From: an uncultured Lachnospiraceae bacterium
GTDB lineage: Bacteria > Bacillota > Clostridia > Lachnospirales > Lachnospiraceae
Direction of reading: 5' to 3'
Assembly: GCA_910578345.1 (NCBI GenBank)
Contig: CAJTRA010000011.1
Coordinates: 57,803-121,802 of the forward strand
DNA: 64,000 nucleotides
Shown here: positions 18,257 to 26,693 of the stretch, piece by piece
Layout of the letters: the number at the start of each line of letters is the position of its first letter
Numbering within the stretch: the stretch's first letter is position 1
Translations under genes and position numbers: made by a program
Notes under the pieces: generated by a model
What the model saw: the letters and a program-made list of their open reading frames with translations, nothing else
What the model was told of the DNA's origin: nothing
Database searches by the model: none

Positions 18257-19543
18257 TTACTCTTCCACCGCATTCTGTGCCACAAACTCAGCCGCTTTTC
18301 TGACAGCCAGATCCAGGAGGATATTCTTCTTCTCTCTCTCCCCCATAAGTTCTTTGACTTTGTCTACTTCCATCTGGTATACGTCAGCCATGGTCTTCAA
18401 TTCATCCTCGTAGTCCTCTTCGGTCGCTTCGATCTTCTCTGCCCTGGCGATCGCCTCTAACACCAGTCTGGACTTAATCCGCTCTTCCGCCTGCGGCTTC
18501 ACCTGTTCTACCAGCTTCTCATAAGTTGCGCCTGTGAACTGCATGTACTGTTCCATGCTCATACCCTGCATTGTGATCCTCTGGGCAAACTCATCCACCA
18601 TCTGACGCTGCTGTGTCTCAAGCATCGGTTCAGGAATCTCCATCTCACTTGCCTCTACTGCCGCCTGTACCGCTTTATTCTCTCTGGTGGTCTCAGCATC
18701 TTTGGCTTTCTTCTCTTCCAGATTCTTCCTTACATCTTCCTTGTACTCTGCAAGCGTCTCAAATTCAGACACTTCGCTTGCAAACTCATCATCCAGCTCC
18801 GGAACTTCCTTCTCCTTGATCTCATGCACGGTACACTTGAAGACTGCTTCTTTGCCTTGCAGCTCCTCTGCCTGGTAGTCCTCCGGGAAAGTTACCTTCA
18901 CTTCTACTTCCTTACCGATCTCGGCCCCTACAAGCTGCTCCTCGAATCCAGGGATGAATGCTCCAGAGCCAATGGTCAGCGGATAATTCTCTCCCTTGCC
19001 GCCCTCAAAAGCTACGCCGTCTACGAACCCCTCGAAATCGATCACGGTCATATCACCGTCTTTCACCGACCTGTCCTCTACCGTAATATTTCTCGCATTG
19101 TTATCACGCTCCGCGTTGATCTGTGCCATCACGTCTTCTTCTGTGACTTCCCTGTCGATCTTTCCAATCTTAACACCCTTGTACTCTCCCAGTGTAACCT
19201 CTGGCTTGAGGGCAACTGTCGCTGTAAAGATGAAAGGCTTCCCTGCTTCAATCTGTGTCACTTCGATCCTCGGAGAAGATACGATGTCCTCCTCACAGTC
19301 TTCTAATGCCTTGTCATAAGCATCCGGAATCAATTCATTGGCAGCATCCTCATAGAAGACTTCCCTGCCGTACATCTTCTCTACCATCTGCCGCGGTACT
19401 TTCCCTTTTCGGAAGCCTGGGATACTAATCTGTTTCTTCTGCTTCTGGTAAGCTTTCTCGATCGCTTTCTCCAAATCCTCTGCGCTTACTTCCACTGTAA
19501 GCTTCGCCATGTTCTTTTCTAATTTTTCTACCTGTAAGCTCAT
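18257..19543 (-). CDS. tig: Trigger factor (ribosome-associated chaperone, peptidyl-prolyl isomerase)
   Basis: A 428-aa protein that binds nascent chains at the ribosome exit. The N-terminal ribosome-binding domain includes the GFRKGKVPR loop (SIPGFRKGKVPRQMVEK). An FKBP-type PPIase domain is in the middle (VIDFEGFVDGVAFEGGKG) and the helical C-terminal cradle is acidic and lysine-rich. It leads the tig-clpP-clpX-lon-ysxC cluster and has a strong extended -10 promoter. Confidence 0.97.
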   Translation of the reverse strand: MSLQVEKLEKNMAKLTVEVSAEDLEKAIEKAYQKQKKQISIPGFRKGKVPRQMVEKMYGREVFYEDAANELIPDAYDKALEDCEEDIVSSPRIEVTQIEAGKPFIFTATVALKPEVTLGEYKGVKIGKIDREVTEEDVMAQINAERDNNARNITVEDRSVKDGDMTVIDFEGFVDGVAFEGGKGENYPLTIGSGAFIPGFEEQLVGAEIGKEVEVKVTFPEDYQAEELQGKEAVFKCTVHEIKEKEVPELDDEFASEVSEFETLAEYKEDVRKNLEEKKAKDAETTRENKAVQAAVEASEMEIPEPMLETQQRQMVDEFAQRITMQGMSMEQYMQFTGATYEKLVEQVKPQAEERIKSRLVLEAIARAEKIEATEEDYEDELKTMADVYQMEVDKVKELMGEREKKNILLDLAVRKAAEFVAQNAVEE

Positions 19544-19618
19544 TGTATGGGTTCCTCCTTCAAATGCCTCTGCGACATGCGGAAGCCCTCATCTGCTCCT
19601 AGTCACAGTCATTTAAGC

Positions 19619-19627
19619 ATTATAGCA
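19619..19627 (-). promoter_or_regulatory. Extended -10 promoter of tig
   Basis: Minus strand TGCTATAAT (19627-19619), a perfect TATAAT with an upstream TGn extension, about 75 bp before the tig start. No good -35 hexamer is present, as is common for extended -10 promoters. Confidence 0.6.
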
Positions 19628-19670
19628 CAAACTCTCAGAAAATACCAGCTTGTTTTTCAAGTCCATTTCT

Positions 19671-21074
19671 TTAAACCGTTACCCTTACCCCCTGCAGCAG
19701 CTCCACATCTTCTTCCCTGTGAGTCGTGACAAGCAGAATCCTTCCCGCCTGATGGCGCAGGAGATATTCTGCGCTGCGCACACGATTTTCTTCATCCAGT
19801 CCGGTAAAGGGTTCATCCAGAATCAAAACAGGCAGTCCCGACAGTACCGCCCGAAGCAGAGCCACACGTCTGCGCATACCGCCGCTCAGATTCCTGACCG
19901 GTTCTGTCAGACATTCCTCTGGCAGGATCTTTGCCGCCTGCATCCTGACATGATCCAAAAGCTGCTCTCTTCGCATCCTCCGGCTCCCCTTACTGTGCAT
20001 GCCCAGCAATATATTGCAGATCGCATCGCAATCCTCACAGAGCCGGTCCTCCTGAAAGACCATACCGATATGCGGCGGCATTCCTGTCACCGTGCCGCGG
20101 TCGGCTTCCTCTAAGCCTGCAGCCACACTGAGCAGCGTCGTTTTGCCTGCCCCGGAAGGCGCCGTCATAAGATACCTTCCCCCCTTTTTCATGGAAAAGG
20201 TAAAATCACATAAGACTTGCTGCGTCTTGTAGGATTTGTCCACATGACTGATCCGGATTTCTTCTGCGCCGCCTGCAGCAGACCGGTCCGCTGCTTTTTC
20301 CTCCCGGATCCCCCAGACCGGATATGGCCGCCACGTCTCGAATCTTTGCATAAGCCACAGGACTGCCTTTTCAAAGCAGAAACTAAGCAGAACAATGGTC
20401 ATGGTCCACGCAAACAAACCTGCCGTGTCCAGATAGATCTTCGACAAATAAAGCCGCTCTCCCAAGGAAAACTCCGGCAGGCCGATGATCTCCGCCGCCA
20501 CACCGGATTTCCAGCTCATTCCCAGAGAAATTCTCAGGCAGCTGTTCAGACAGGGCATCAATGCCGGCCGGTAAAGATAGAGAAATCTTTTCCATCCACA
20601 GATCCCATAGAGATCTGCCATCTCCAGAAGCCGGCGGTCCGTGTTCCGGAAACCCGCGACGGTATTCACATAGACATTCGGAAAAACAATCAGAAAACTG
20701 ATCCAGAAAGAAAGCCTGCCCGATCCAAACCAGATCAGCAAAAGCACCACAAAGGATGCCACCGGAACCGCCTTAAACACCGCCATCACAGGCGCCAGTA
20801 TTTCCTCCACAAGGGAGCGCCGATAGCTGACCACTCCAAGCAAAAGCCCCGTCAAAAAGGCGGCAAGAAACCCCAGGCCAATCCTCGAAAAAGTGCCGAA
20901 AACAATCACCGCAAAGTCGGGCCGCGCTGCATTCTCCACAAGAGACTGTAAAACCTGCAGCGGCCCTGCCAACAAGATTTGATTATCTGTCCATACAGCC
21001 GCCATCTGCCAGATGAATAGCCAGAACAGCAGAATGACACCTCTTCTGATCTGTTTGTGCGTGTCTTTCTTCAT
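19671..21074 (-). CDS. ABC importer with permease and ATPase fused in one chain (NitT/TauT/SsuCB-like)
   Basis: A 467-aa fusion. Residues 1-260 are an SsuC/TauC-type permease with six or so membrane helices and the coupling EAA-like loop (LLEMADLYGICGWKRFLYLYRPALMP). After a linker of about 25 residues, residues 285-467 form a complete though short ATPase: Walker A APSGAGKTT (first Gly replaced by Ala), Q-loop VFQEDRLCED, signature LSGGMRRR, Walker B VLILDEP and switch histidine TTHREED. These subunits are usually separate proteins. The gene starts about 30 bp after the binding-protein gene, so together they form a two-gene importer. The family takes up alkanesulfonates, taurine, thiamine precursors or similar; the substrate here is unknown. 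Confidence 0.88.
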   Translation of the reverse strand: MKKDTHKQIRRGVILLFWLFIWQMAAVWTDNQILLAGPLQVLQSLVENAARPDFAVIVFGTFSRIGLGFLAAFLTGLLLGVVSYRRSLVEEILAPVMAVFKAVPVASFVVLLLIWFGSGRLSFWISFLIVFPNVYVNTVAGFRNTDRRLLEMADLYGICGWKRFLYLYRPALMPCLNSCLRISLGMSWKSGVAAEIIGLPEFSLGERLYLSKIYLDTAGLFAWTMTIVLLSFCFEKAVLWLMQRFETWRPYPVWGIREEKAADRSAAGGAEEIRISHVDKSYKTQQVLCDFTFSMKKGGRYLMTAPSGAGKTTLLSVAAGLEEADRGTVTGMPPHIGMVFQEDRLCEDCDAICNILLGMHSKGSRRMRREQLLDHVRMQAAKILPEECLTEPVRNLSGGMRRRVALLRAVLSGLPVLILDEPFTGLDEENRVRSAEYLLRHQAGRILLVTTHREEDVELLQGVRVTV

Positions 21075-21107
21075 GATAAACTCCCATGCTATTCCGTTCT
21101 CTGCGCA

Positions 21108-22253
21108 CTATCTGCTATAGTAGAAGTCCTCTCCTGGCAGGCCGCCGCCCACAGAAGCCGGATCCTGTTCACACAGCACTGTAAGGTAGCCGGAAAGCGC
21201 CTGCTTCATCTCTTCCCCCTCCAAATAAGTGATATTACATGCCGGGATGGCTTTCTCGGCCACTGCCGCTTTCTCGATAATCCCCGCTGCGGCAACCATC
21301 TGTGCAGTCTCTTCCACATGTTCATTGGCATAGGCGGCACTAACGGCATGATCGTCCAAGAACTGATCCACAGCCTCTTTTGCCTGTGACAGGAATCCTT
21401 TGCGCACCACCGTCACGCCAGTCACAAGACTGCTGCCGCCCTCTCCCTGGACAGCCGCCCACTCCTTCGTCAAGTCGATCGTTGCCGACAAATTCTCATT
21501 CTGTGCACAGGCAACCGTCACGAAAGGCTGGGGAAGCACCCCAACCGCCGCCGGATCCTCCGCCAGCACGGCCGCAACTTCCATCGCCTCAGATTTGTAT
21601 TCTAATGTTACATCGGACGCCGTCAGTTCATTCGCCCCAAGCAGATACTGCATCACATGATCCGGCGTCGTTCCCTTTCCTGTCATGTATACTGTCCGCC
21701 CCTTTAGATCCTCTATCCCTTTGATCTTATCGTCGCCAGTCACCATATAGAGAACGCCCAGCGTATTAATGTCAATCACTGCCACGTCTCCCTCCGCCCT
21801 GTTGTACAATACGCTTGCCACATTGGCGGGAATCAGCGCAATATCCAGCTCCTCGGAAAGCATGGCGATCAGCAGCTCGTCTGCCGTCACCGCCATGGTG
21901 AAGTCATACGCATTGGCCGTCTCTTTCTTCTCCGCCTGCCCCATCAGATATACTAATCCGATGGACGTGGGACCCTTCAGAGAACCGATCCTCACCACTT
22001 GCTCTTCTTCCGCCGCCGTGACATCTTCCTCTTCTTCCTCTGTAACCGTCTGCTCCTGCGCCGTACCATCCACAGGTGTTTCGTCCGCTTCCTCTTCTAT
22101 CACAGCACTGTCTTCTGCCGCCGGATCTTCCTGTATCACGGCAGATTCTGCTTCCGCATCCGTCTTTTGTCCTGCACCACAGCCTGCCAACAGCAAAGTA
22201 CCCATGACCATGCTTATGAGCACCGCAAACTTTCTCTTCTTCATCTTTCTCAT
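21108..22253 (-). CDS. ABC substrate-binding lipoprotein, NitT/TauT/SsuA-like
   Basis: A 381-aa exported lipoprotein; the lipobox LLAGC places the acylated cysteine at residue 25. A long acidic linker (residues 30-85, rich in Glu, Asp, Ala) separates the membrane anchor from the binding domain. The binding domain begins VVRIGSLKGPTSIGLVYLM and contains IALIPANVASVLYNRAEGD, characteristic of the SsuA/THI5-like fold. It is encoded immediately upstream of the fused permease-ATPase and probably delivers its substrate to it. Confidence 0.9.
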   Translation of the reverse strand: MRKMKKRKFAVLISMVMGTLLLAGCGAGQKTDAEAESAVIQEDPAAEDSAVIEEEADETPVDGTAQEQTVTEEEEEDVTAAEEEQVVRIGSLKGPTSIGLVYLMGQAEKKETANAYDFTMAVTADELLIAMLSEELDIALIPANVASVLYNRAEGDVAVIDINTLGVLYMVTGDDKIKGIEDLKGRTVYMTGKGTTPDHVMQYLLGANELTASDVTLEYKSEAMEVAAVLAEDPAAVGVLPQPFVTVACAQNENLSATIDLTKEWAAVQGEGGSSLVTGVTVVRKGFLSQAKEAVDQFLDDHAVSAAYANEHVEETAQMVAAAGIIEKAAVAEKAIPACNITYLEGEEMKQALSGYLTVLCEQDPASVGGGLPGEDFYYSR

Positions 22254-22320
22254 GATTCCTTTCTCTTCCCATTCTAAGGAACGAACCCTGGGCCGTCCCG
22301 ACGGGTTTTGACCGCACTCT

Positions 22321-22349
22321 AGTATAGCCGATTTTCAGCCAAAAAACAA
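22321..22349 (-). promoter_or_regulatory. Predicted promoter of the NitT/TauT-like importer
   Basis: Minus-strand -35 TTGTTT (22349-22344), 17-bp spacer, -10 TATACT (22326-22321). The leader is about 60 nt, GC-rich and able to fold, but it matches no riboswitch class I could recognise. Confidence 0.5.
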
Positions 22350-22367
22350 GAATCCTGCTTTAGAAAG

Positions 22368-22398
22368 AGAAACGAAAGGGAGCCGGCATGCGGCTCCC
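22368..22398 (-). terminator. Intrinsic terminator after the SASP gene
   Basis: Minus-strand GGGAGCCG (22398-22391) and CGGCTCCC (22385-22378) form a perfect eight-pair GC-rich stem with a five-base loop, followed by a T-rich but interrupted tract (TTTCGTTTCTCTTTC). Confidence 0.65.
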
Positions 22399-22421
22399 CC
22401 TCTCTTTGTTTCCTGTTTTCC

Positions 22422-22622
22422 TTATTTCATCTGCTCTTCCTGGCTCTTGATCATTCTACGAACCATCTCGCCGCCGATAGAACCAGCCTCTTTGGATGTC
22501 AGGTCACCATTGTAACCCTCTTTCAGGTTTACACCTAACTCAGATGCAACCTCAGTCTTGAAACGATCCATAGCTGCCTTAGCTTCAGGAACTTCTACTC
22601 TATTCGTCTTGTTACTTGCCAT
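22422..22622 (-). CDS. Alpha/beta-type small acid-soluble spore protein
   Basis: A 66-aa DNA-binding protein that coats spore DNA and protects it. The family core is plain: VEVPEAKAAMDRFKTEVASE and the GYNGDLTSKEAGSIGGEMV segment, the latter holding the GPR-protease recognition-like region and the conserved GGxMV. The start at 22622 (MASNKTNR) is chosen because GGAGG lies eight bases upstream. It has its own terminator and a candidate forespore promoter. This is the best evidence in the window that the organism sporulates. Confidence 0.95.
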   Translation of the reverse strand: MASNKTNRVEVPEAKAAMDRFKTEVASELGVNLKEGYNGDLTSKEAGSIGGEMVRRMIKSQEEQMK

Positions 22623-22798
22623 TTCTTTCACCTCCGAAATACTTTTGAATGAAATCTATATGATTGAGATAAGCGCTGCCGTCGATACGCTTATCCCAGA
22701 TCTATCCGCCTTCTCAGATGAAACTCCTTCGGGCGTTGTGATTCAAAATAGAATCCCGTCGTCTGTTAAAGCGTTCACTTTATCGCTTATCTTGATGT

Positions 22799-22828
22799 TA
22801 GTATGTTCGGATCACATGAAAATATAAT
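22799..22828 (-). promoter_or_regulatory. Candidate sigma-G/sigma-F promoter of the SASP gene
   Basis: Minus-strand -10 CATACTA (22805-22799) matches the forespore sigma -10 consensus; 17 bp upstream lies ATTATA (22828-22823) as a possible -35. The resulting leader would be about 170 nt and contains GATAAGCG/CGCTTATC inverted repeats (22669-22695 region). The long leader makes the call tentative. Confidence 0.35.
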
Positions 22829-22869
22829 GGAAAGTTTTGCCATGATAAAACCAATCCAATCAGAAACTG

Positions 22870-23421
22870 TCATGCCCTATATACAATATTCTCCGCCATC
22901 CTGCAGGCCGCATCTTTTCCCTGCAGCCGCTCTATGATCGCCAGCGCAAACGGCACTGCTGCGCCCATGCCGCGTCCCGTGACCAGATTGCCGTCAATGA
23001 CTGCCGGCTGTTCCAATACCACAGCGCCCTCCAGATGACTTTCCCAGGATGGATAGCAGCATGCCTTTCTGCCTTTCAGAATGCCTCTATGACCAAGAAT
23101 ACTCGGCGCCGCGCAGATTGCCGCGACGATTCTGTCCTGCGAAGCAAACGCATCCACCTGCTCCATAAGCGCTTCACACGCCTCTAAGTTCGCTGTCCCC
23201 GGCATGCCGCCCGGCAGAACAATCATATCGAGACTTTCGAAATCCACTTCGGCAATCACGGCGTCCATCTCCACTGTGATTGCATGGGAACCAGTCACCT
23301 TTCTCTCCTCTGATACGGATACCATGGTCGTATCCACGCCGGCCCGGCGCAGAATGTCCACAACGGTAAGCGCCTCGATCTCCTCATATCCTGTTCCAAA
23401 AAAAACTGCTGCCTGACTCAT
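22870..23421 (-). CDS. DJ-1/PfpI family protein (YajL/ThiJ-like)
   Basis: A 183-aa cytoplasmic protein of the DJ-1 superfamily. The nucleophile-elbow cysteine is in AAICAAPSILG, the N-terminal glutamate pair in GTGYEEIEAL, and the glycine-rich LPGGMPGTANL loop lies before it. Family members are proposed to act as chaperones, deglycases or glyoxalases, and the biochemical role is debated. GGAGG precedes the ATG. It is divergent from the CYTH gene. Confidence 0.93.
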   Translation of the reverse strand: MSQAAVFFGTGYEEIEALTVVDILRRAGVDTTMVSVSEERKVTGSHAITVEMDAVIAEVDFESLDMIVLPGGMPGTANLEACEALMEQVDAFASQDRIVAAICAAPSILGHRGILKGRKACCYPSWESHLEGAVVLEQPAVIDGNLVTGRGMGAAVPFALAIIERLQGKDAACRMAENIVYRA

Positions 23422-23531
23422 TCTCTTTCTCCTCCATTTTACTTCTACGCGAACGCTGTTTGCCGTGTCTGCACGATCTAACTTCTAAATTTCTATTCCC
23501 TGCTGCCCCTCTTCTATCCATGACCTGACGC

Positions 23532-23560
23532 TTTACACCCCATAACGCCTCTGCTATAAT
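23532..23560 (+). promoter_or_regulatory. Predicted sigma-A promoter of the CYTH gene
   Basis: -35 TTTACA (23532-23537), 17-bp spacer, -10 TATAAT (23555-23560) with a TGC extension. The leader would be about 45 nt. Confidence 0.7.
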
Positions 23561-23611
23561 TTTTCGTAGATAGATTTTCACACGCTTCCAAAACAATTGA
23601 AAGGAGACACT

Positions 23612-24103
23612 ATGGAGATTGAACGCAAATTCACGGTCCGCCGATTACCTGATCACCTGGAACAGTATACGTGCCACATAATCGAACAGGCTTATTTAAA
23701 TACTGACCCGGTTGTCAGAATCCGCCGGCAGGACGACACCTATTATCTGACCTACAAAGGGAAAGGGCTGCTCGCCAGAGAAGAATACAACCTTCCCCTG
23801 GACGAGGCTTCTTACTATCATCTGCAGGGGAAAGCGGATGGAAATCTGATCTCGAAGAAGCGTTATGTCATCCCGATCGAACACCCATCCTTTTCTTCCC
23901 ATGATATCCCAGACATTGACCATATCAGTCTCAACGCAGAGCTGGACGTCTTCGAAGCCCCTTTTGCTCCCCTGATCATAGCGGAAGTTGAATTTCCCAG
24001 TGAAGCAATCGCCAACGCTTTCCTGCCCCTTGACTGGTTTGATCAGGATGTGACGCACAACCCGGCCTACCACAATTCTAATTTAAGCCGTGCCGCTCTG
24101 TAA
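23612..24103 (+). CDS. CYTH-domain protein (triphosphate tunnel metalloenzyme family)
   Basis: A 163-aa single-domain protein. The opening MEIERKF is the ExExK metal/triphosphate-binding signature. Alternating charged strands follow (VVRIRRQDDTYYLTYKGKG; LISKKRYVIP; LNAELDVFEA; IAEVEFPSE), each supplying Arg, Lys or Glu to the tunnel. Stand-alone bacterial CYTH proteins hydrolyse inorganic triphosphate or similar compounds; the substrate here is unproven. The start at 23612 is set by AAGGAG five to six bases upstream. It runs toward malQ with about 25 bp between the stops; a GCCGTGC/GCACGGC hairpin spans the gap. Confidence 0.92.
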   Translation: MEIERKFTVRRLPDHLEQYTCHIIEQAYLNTDPVVRIRRQDDTYYLTYKGKGLLAREEYNLPLDEASYYHLQGKADGNLISKKRYVIPIEHPSFSSHDIPDIDHISLNAELDVFEAPFAPLIIAEVEFPSEAIANAFLPLDWFDQDVTHNPAYHNSNLSRAAL

Positions 24104-24128
24104 AACCAGACTTCGCACGGCAGGAACC

Positions 24129-25610
24129 TTACGATAACCTGCCATATAATTTCGTCATATCGTAGATCCTCTCCGCCAGTTCGTCCGTGAACTCACCGGG
24201 CAGCATCCGCCATTTCCAGTTCGTTCCCAGCGTTGAGGGTACATTTGTCCTGGCCTCTGCGCCAAGACCCAGATAATCCTGCATGGGAATGACACAAGTG
24301 TCCGATACGCTGCCCATTGCCGCACGGATAAATACCCACTGCACATCCTTCCGGGTGCGGATATCCAGATACTTCTTTGCAAACGCCTTGTCCTTGCGGT
24401 TTAACACGCTGTACCATCCAAGGGTCGTGTCATTGTCATGCGTCCCCGTGTATACAACGCTGTTTGTTCCATAATTATGAGGAAGGTAATCGCTCTCTTC
24501 TCTGGAATCAAAGGCAAACTGCAGGATCTTCATTCCCGGATAGCCGGTCTTCTTGACCAGTTTGATCACGGAGTCAGTCAAATATCCGAGATCCTCTGCG
24601 ATCACCGCTTTATTTCCAAGTTTGGCTTTCATTGTCTTGAAAATATCATAACCGGGACCCTTCTCCCAATGTCCGAATTCTGCCGTTTCATCCTGATAAG
24701 GAATCGAATAATATTCATCAAACCCGCGGAAATGATCAATCCGCACAACATCATACAGACGATAGCAGTAATCGATCCGCTTCATCCACCATTCATACGC
24801 CGTCTCCTTATGGTATTCCCAGCGATACAGCGGATTCCCCCATAACTGTCCAGTCGCTGAAAACGCATCGGGCGGACAACCCGCTACCGCGATCGGCGTC
24901 AAAGTATCATCCAGCTGGAACAGTTCGGGATTCGCCCACGTATCGGCGCTGTCGAACGCGACATAGATCGGAATGTCACCGATGATCCGGATCTTCTTCT
25001 GATTTGCATATGCTTTCAGCGCCGTCCACTGTTTGGCGAACAGATACTGCTGGAACTTGAAGAATTCCACTTCCTCCGCATATTCTTTCCGGTAACGCTC
25101 CATCGCCTCCGGTCTGCGCAGTTTAATGTCTTCCTCCCACTCAATCCAGCTTACGCCGTCAAAAGAATTCTTGACCGCCATATAAAGCGCATAGTCTTCC
25201 AGCCAGAAACTGTTCTCTTCCACATACTTCTGAAATGCTTCTTCCTCCTCCACATGACTGTTATGAAACGCTTTGCGCAGCACCTTAAATCTGGAAAGAT
25301 AGATCTTCTCATAATCAATATATCTGACATCATCCCCGAAATCACACGCTTCACAGTCCTCAACCGTCAGATATCCTTCCTCCACCAGCGTCTCTAAGTC
25401 AATATAATAAGGATTCCCCGCAAAGGTCGAAAAAGACTGATAAGGGGAATCCCCGTATCCGGTCGGACCAAGAGGCAGGATCTGCCAATAAGACTGACCA
25501 GCCTTCTCTAACTGGTCGATAAACTCATATGCCTGTTTCGAAAATGTGCCAATCCCGTATTTAGAAGGAATACTGGATACCGGCAGTAAAATTCCACTTT
25601 TTCTCATAAT
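24129..25610 (-). CDS. malQ: 4-alpha-glucanotransferase (amylomaltase, GH77)
   Basis: A 493-aa enzyme that transfers alpha-1,4-glucan segments between maltodextrins or glycogen fragments. The N-terminus (GILLPVSSIPSKYGIGTF) is the GH77 opening. Catalytic nucleophile aspartate: VRIDHFRGFDEYY; acid/base glutamate: VIAEDLGYL; third acidic residue: GTHDNDTTLGW. The start at 25610 (MRKSGILLP) is preferred to an in-frame GTG 18 bases upstream. No maltose transporter or phosphorylase gene is adjacent. Its promoter overlaps a strong palindrome, suggesting specific regulation. Confidence 0.96.
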   Translation of the reverse strand: MMRKSGILLPVSSIPSKYGIGTFSKQAYEFIDQLEKAGQSYWQILPLGPTGYGDSPYQSFSTFAGNPYYIDLETLVEEGYLTVEDCEACDFGDDVRYIDYEKIYLSRFKVLRKAFHNSHVEEEEAFQKYVEENSFWLEDYALYMAVKNSFDGVSWIEWEEDIKLRRPEAMERYRKEYAEEVEFFKFQQYLFAKQWTALKAYANQKKIRIIGDIPIYVAFDSADTWANPELFQLDDTLTPIAVAGCPPDAFSATGQLWGNPLYRWEYHKETAYEWWMKRIDYCYRLYDVVRIDHFRGFDEYYSIPYQDETAEFGHWEKGPGYDIFKTMKAKLGNKAVIAEDLGYLTDSVIKLVKKTGYPGMKILQFAFDSREESDYLPHNYGTNSVVYTGTHDNDTTLGWYSVLNRKDKAFAKKYLDIRTRKDVQWVFIRAAMGSVSDTCVIPMQDYLGLGAEARTNVPSTLGTNWKWRMLPGEFTDELAERIYDMTKLYGRLS

Positions 25611-25649
25611 AGCGCTATCCTTTCTCACGTTATTTACGGTCTTATGACT

Positions 25650-25686
25650 ATAGGTTAAATATATAACCTATTCTTATTTTTTACAA
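25650..25686 (-). promoter_or_regulatory. malQ promoter with a palindromic operator over the -10
   Basis: Minus-strand -35 TTGTAA (25686-25681), 17-bp spacer, -10 TATATT (25663-25658). ATAGGTTA (25671-25664 on the minus strand) and TAACCTAT (25657-25650) are perfect inverted arms around the -10, so a bound repressor would block RNA polymerase. The binding protein is not identified. Confidence 0.6.
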
Positions 25687-25693
25687 TACAAAA

Positions 25694-26512
25694 TCAGAAC
25701 TTTTCTGCCAATTCTTTCACCGATGTAAAGATCAAATCTGGTATCACTTCAGACTGTTTAACGTCTTTCATCGCCGCTTCTCCGCTCAGGACGAGTATGC
25801 TCTTTAGTCCATTGTTCTTTCCCGCCGCAATATCGGTGTACAGTCTGTCGCCCACCATCACGATCTGTTCCCGCGGGGTATGTACCCTGGTCGCCAGATA
25901 CTCTATGATCTCTCCGTTGGGCTTTCCTATAATCCTGTCCGGATAGCGGAAAGCCGAAGCGTGGATAAAAGCGTGAATCGCACCCGCATCGGGGATAAAT
26001 CCAGTCTCCGTCGGACAATTATAATCCGGGTGGGTCGCAATATAAGGAAGTCCTGCCCTGACATGGTCGCATACTCTGCACATCTTCTTATAATCTAAGG
26101 ACGTATCAAACGCCGTCACCACCACATCCGGGTGTTCCTCTTCCAGCAAAATGCCTGCCTGCATAAACTCTTCCTGCAGCAGAGGATTCCCAAGCAGGAA
26201 TACCTTTGCTCCTGGAAAATTGCGCTGCAGATAATAGATTGTGGCCTGCCCGGACGTAACGATCTTCTCTTCGGATACGATAAGTCCCATCCGATGCAGT
26301 TTCTCCACGTAGACGGCCGCATTCTTAGAAGAGTTGTTCGTCACAAACACATAATTTCTGCCCGTCTCCTCGATCCGGTGCAAAAACGAGAGCGCACCCT
26401 CGATCCATCTTTCCCCCAGATAGACCGTCCCATCCATATCCAGTGCGAAACACCGCACCCTGCTTAGAATCTGTTCCCTGTCCTCATTGACGCTTGGTAT
26501 CTGTCTCTGCAT
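25694..26512 (-). CDS. HAD-IIA family phosphatase (NagD/p-nitrophenylphosphatase-like)
   Basis: A 272-aa cytoplasmic phosphatase. Motif I is ALDMDGTVYLGERWIEGA, with the family's glycine-rich squiggle. Motif II is VFVTNNSSKNAAVY, motif III lysine IIGKPNGEII, and motif IV MVGDRLYTDIAAGKNNG. The C2-type cap lies between motifs II and III as in NagD. Substrates in the family include UMP, AMP and sugar phosphates. AAAGGAGG precedes the ATG. It is upstream of malQ but separated by malQ's own promoter. Confidence 0.92.
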   Translation of the reverse strand: MQRQIPSVNEDREQILSRVRCFALDMDGTVYLGERWIEGALSFLHRIEETGRNYVFVTNNSSKNAAVYVEKLHRMGLIVSEEKIVTSGQATIYYLQRNFPGAKVFLLGNPLLQEEFMQAGILLEEEHPDVVVTAFDTSLDYKKMCRVCDHVRAGLPYIATHPDYNCPTETGFIPDAGAIHAFIHASAFRYPDRIIGKPNGEIIEYLATRVHTPREQIVMVGDRLYTDIAAGKNNGLKSILVLSGEAAMKDVKQSEVIPDLIFTSVKELAEKF

Positions 26513-26568
26513 GGTTTCCTCCTTTGGCTCCTATCCCGCTTTTGTCTCTCCCATTTCTTTTCTGATTT

Positions 26569-26598
26569 ATTATAGCACGCCTTTCCAATCTATGGTAA
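26569..26598 (-). promoter_or_regulatory. Predicted promoter of the HAD-IIA gene
   Basis: Minus-strand TATAAT (26574-26569) with a TGC extension; TTACCA (26598-26593) lies 18 bp upstream as a weak -35. Confidence 0.5.
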
Positions 26599-26693
26599 GC
26601 TATTCTTAGCGATGATCAAACACAGCAACACAGACGGTCCTTTCTTCTGTTGTTCGTGGGTTTGATCCGTAACACTCCGAAAGAAGGTATGAC

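Noticed and set aside
22254..22320. Riboswitch in the leader of the NitT/TauT-like importer
   Set aside because: The leader is only about 60 nt and matches none of the TPP, SAM, preQ1 or guanidine consensus features I could recall.
23384..23596. Minus-strand 70-codon frame upstream of the DJ-1 gene
   Set aside because: It overlaps the DJ-1 start in another frame, has no good ribosome binding site, and its basic composition is typical of chance frames.
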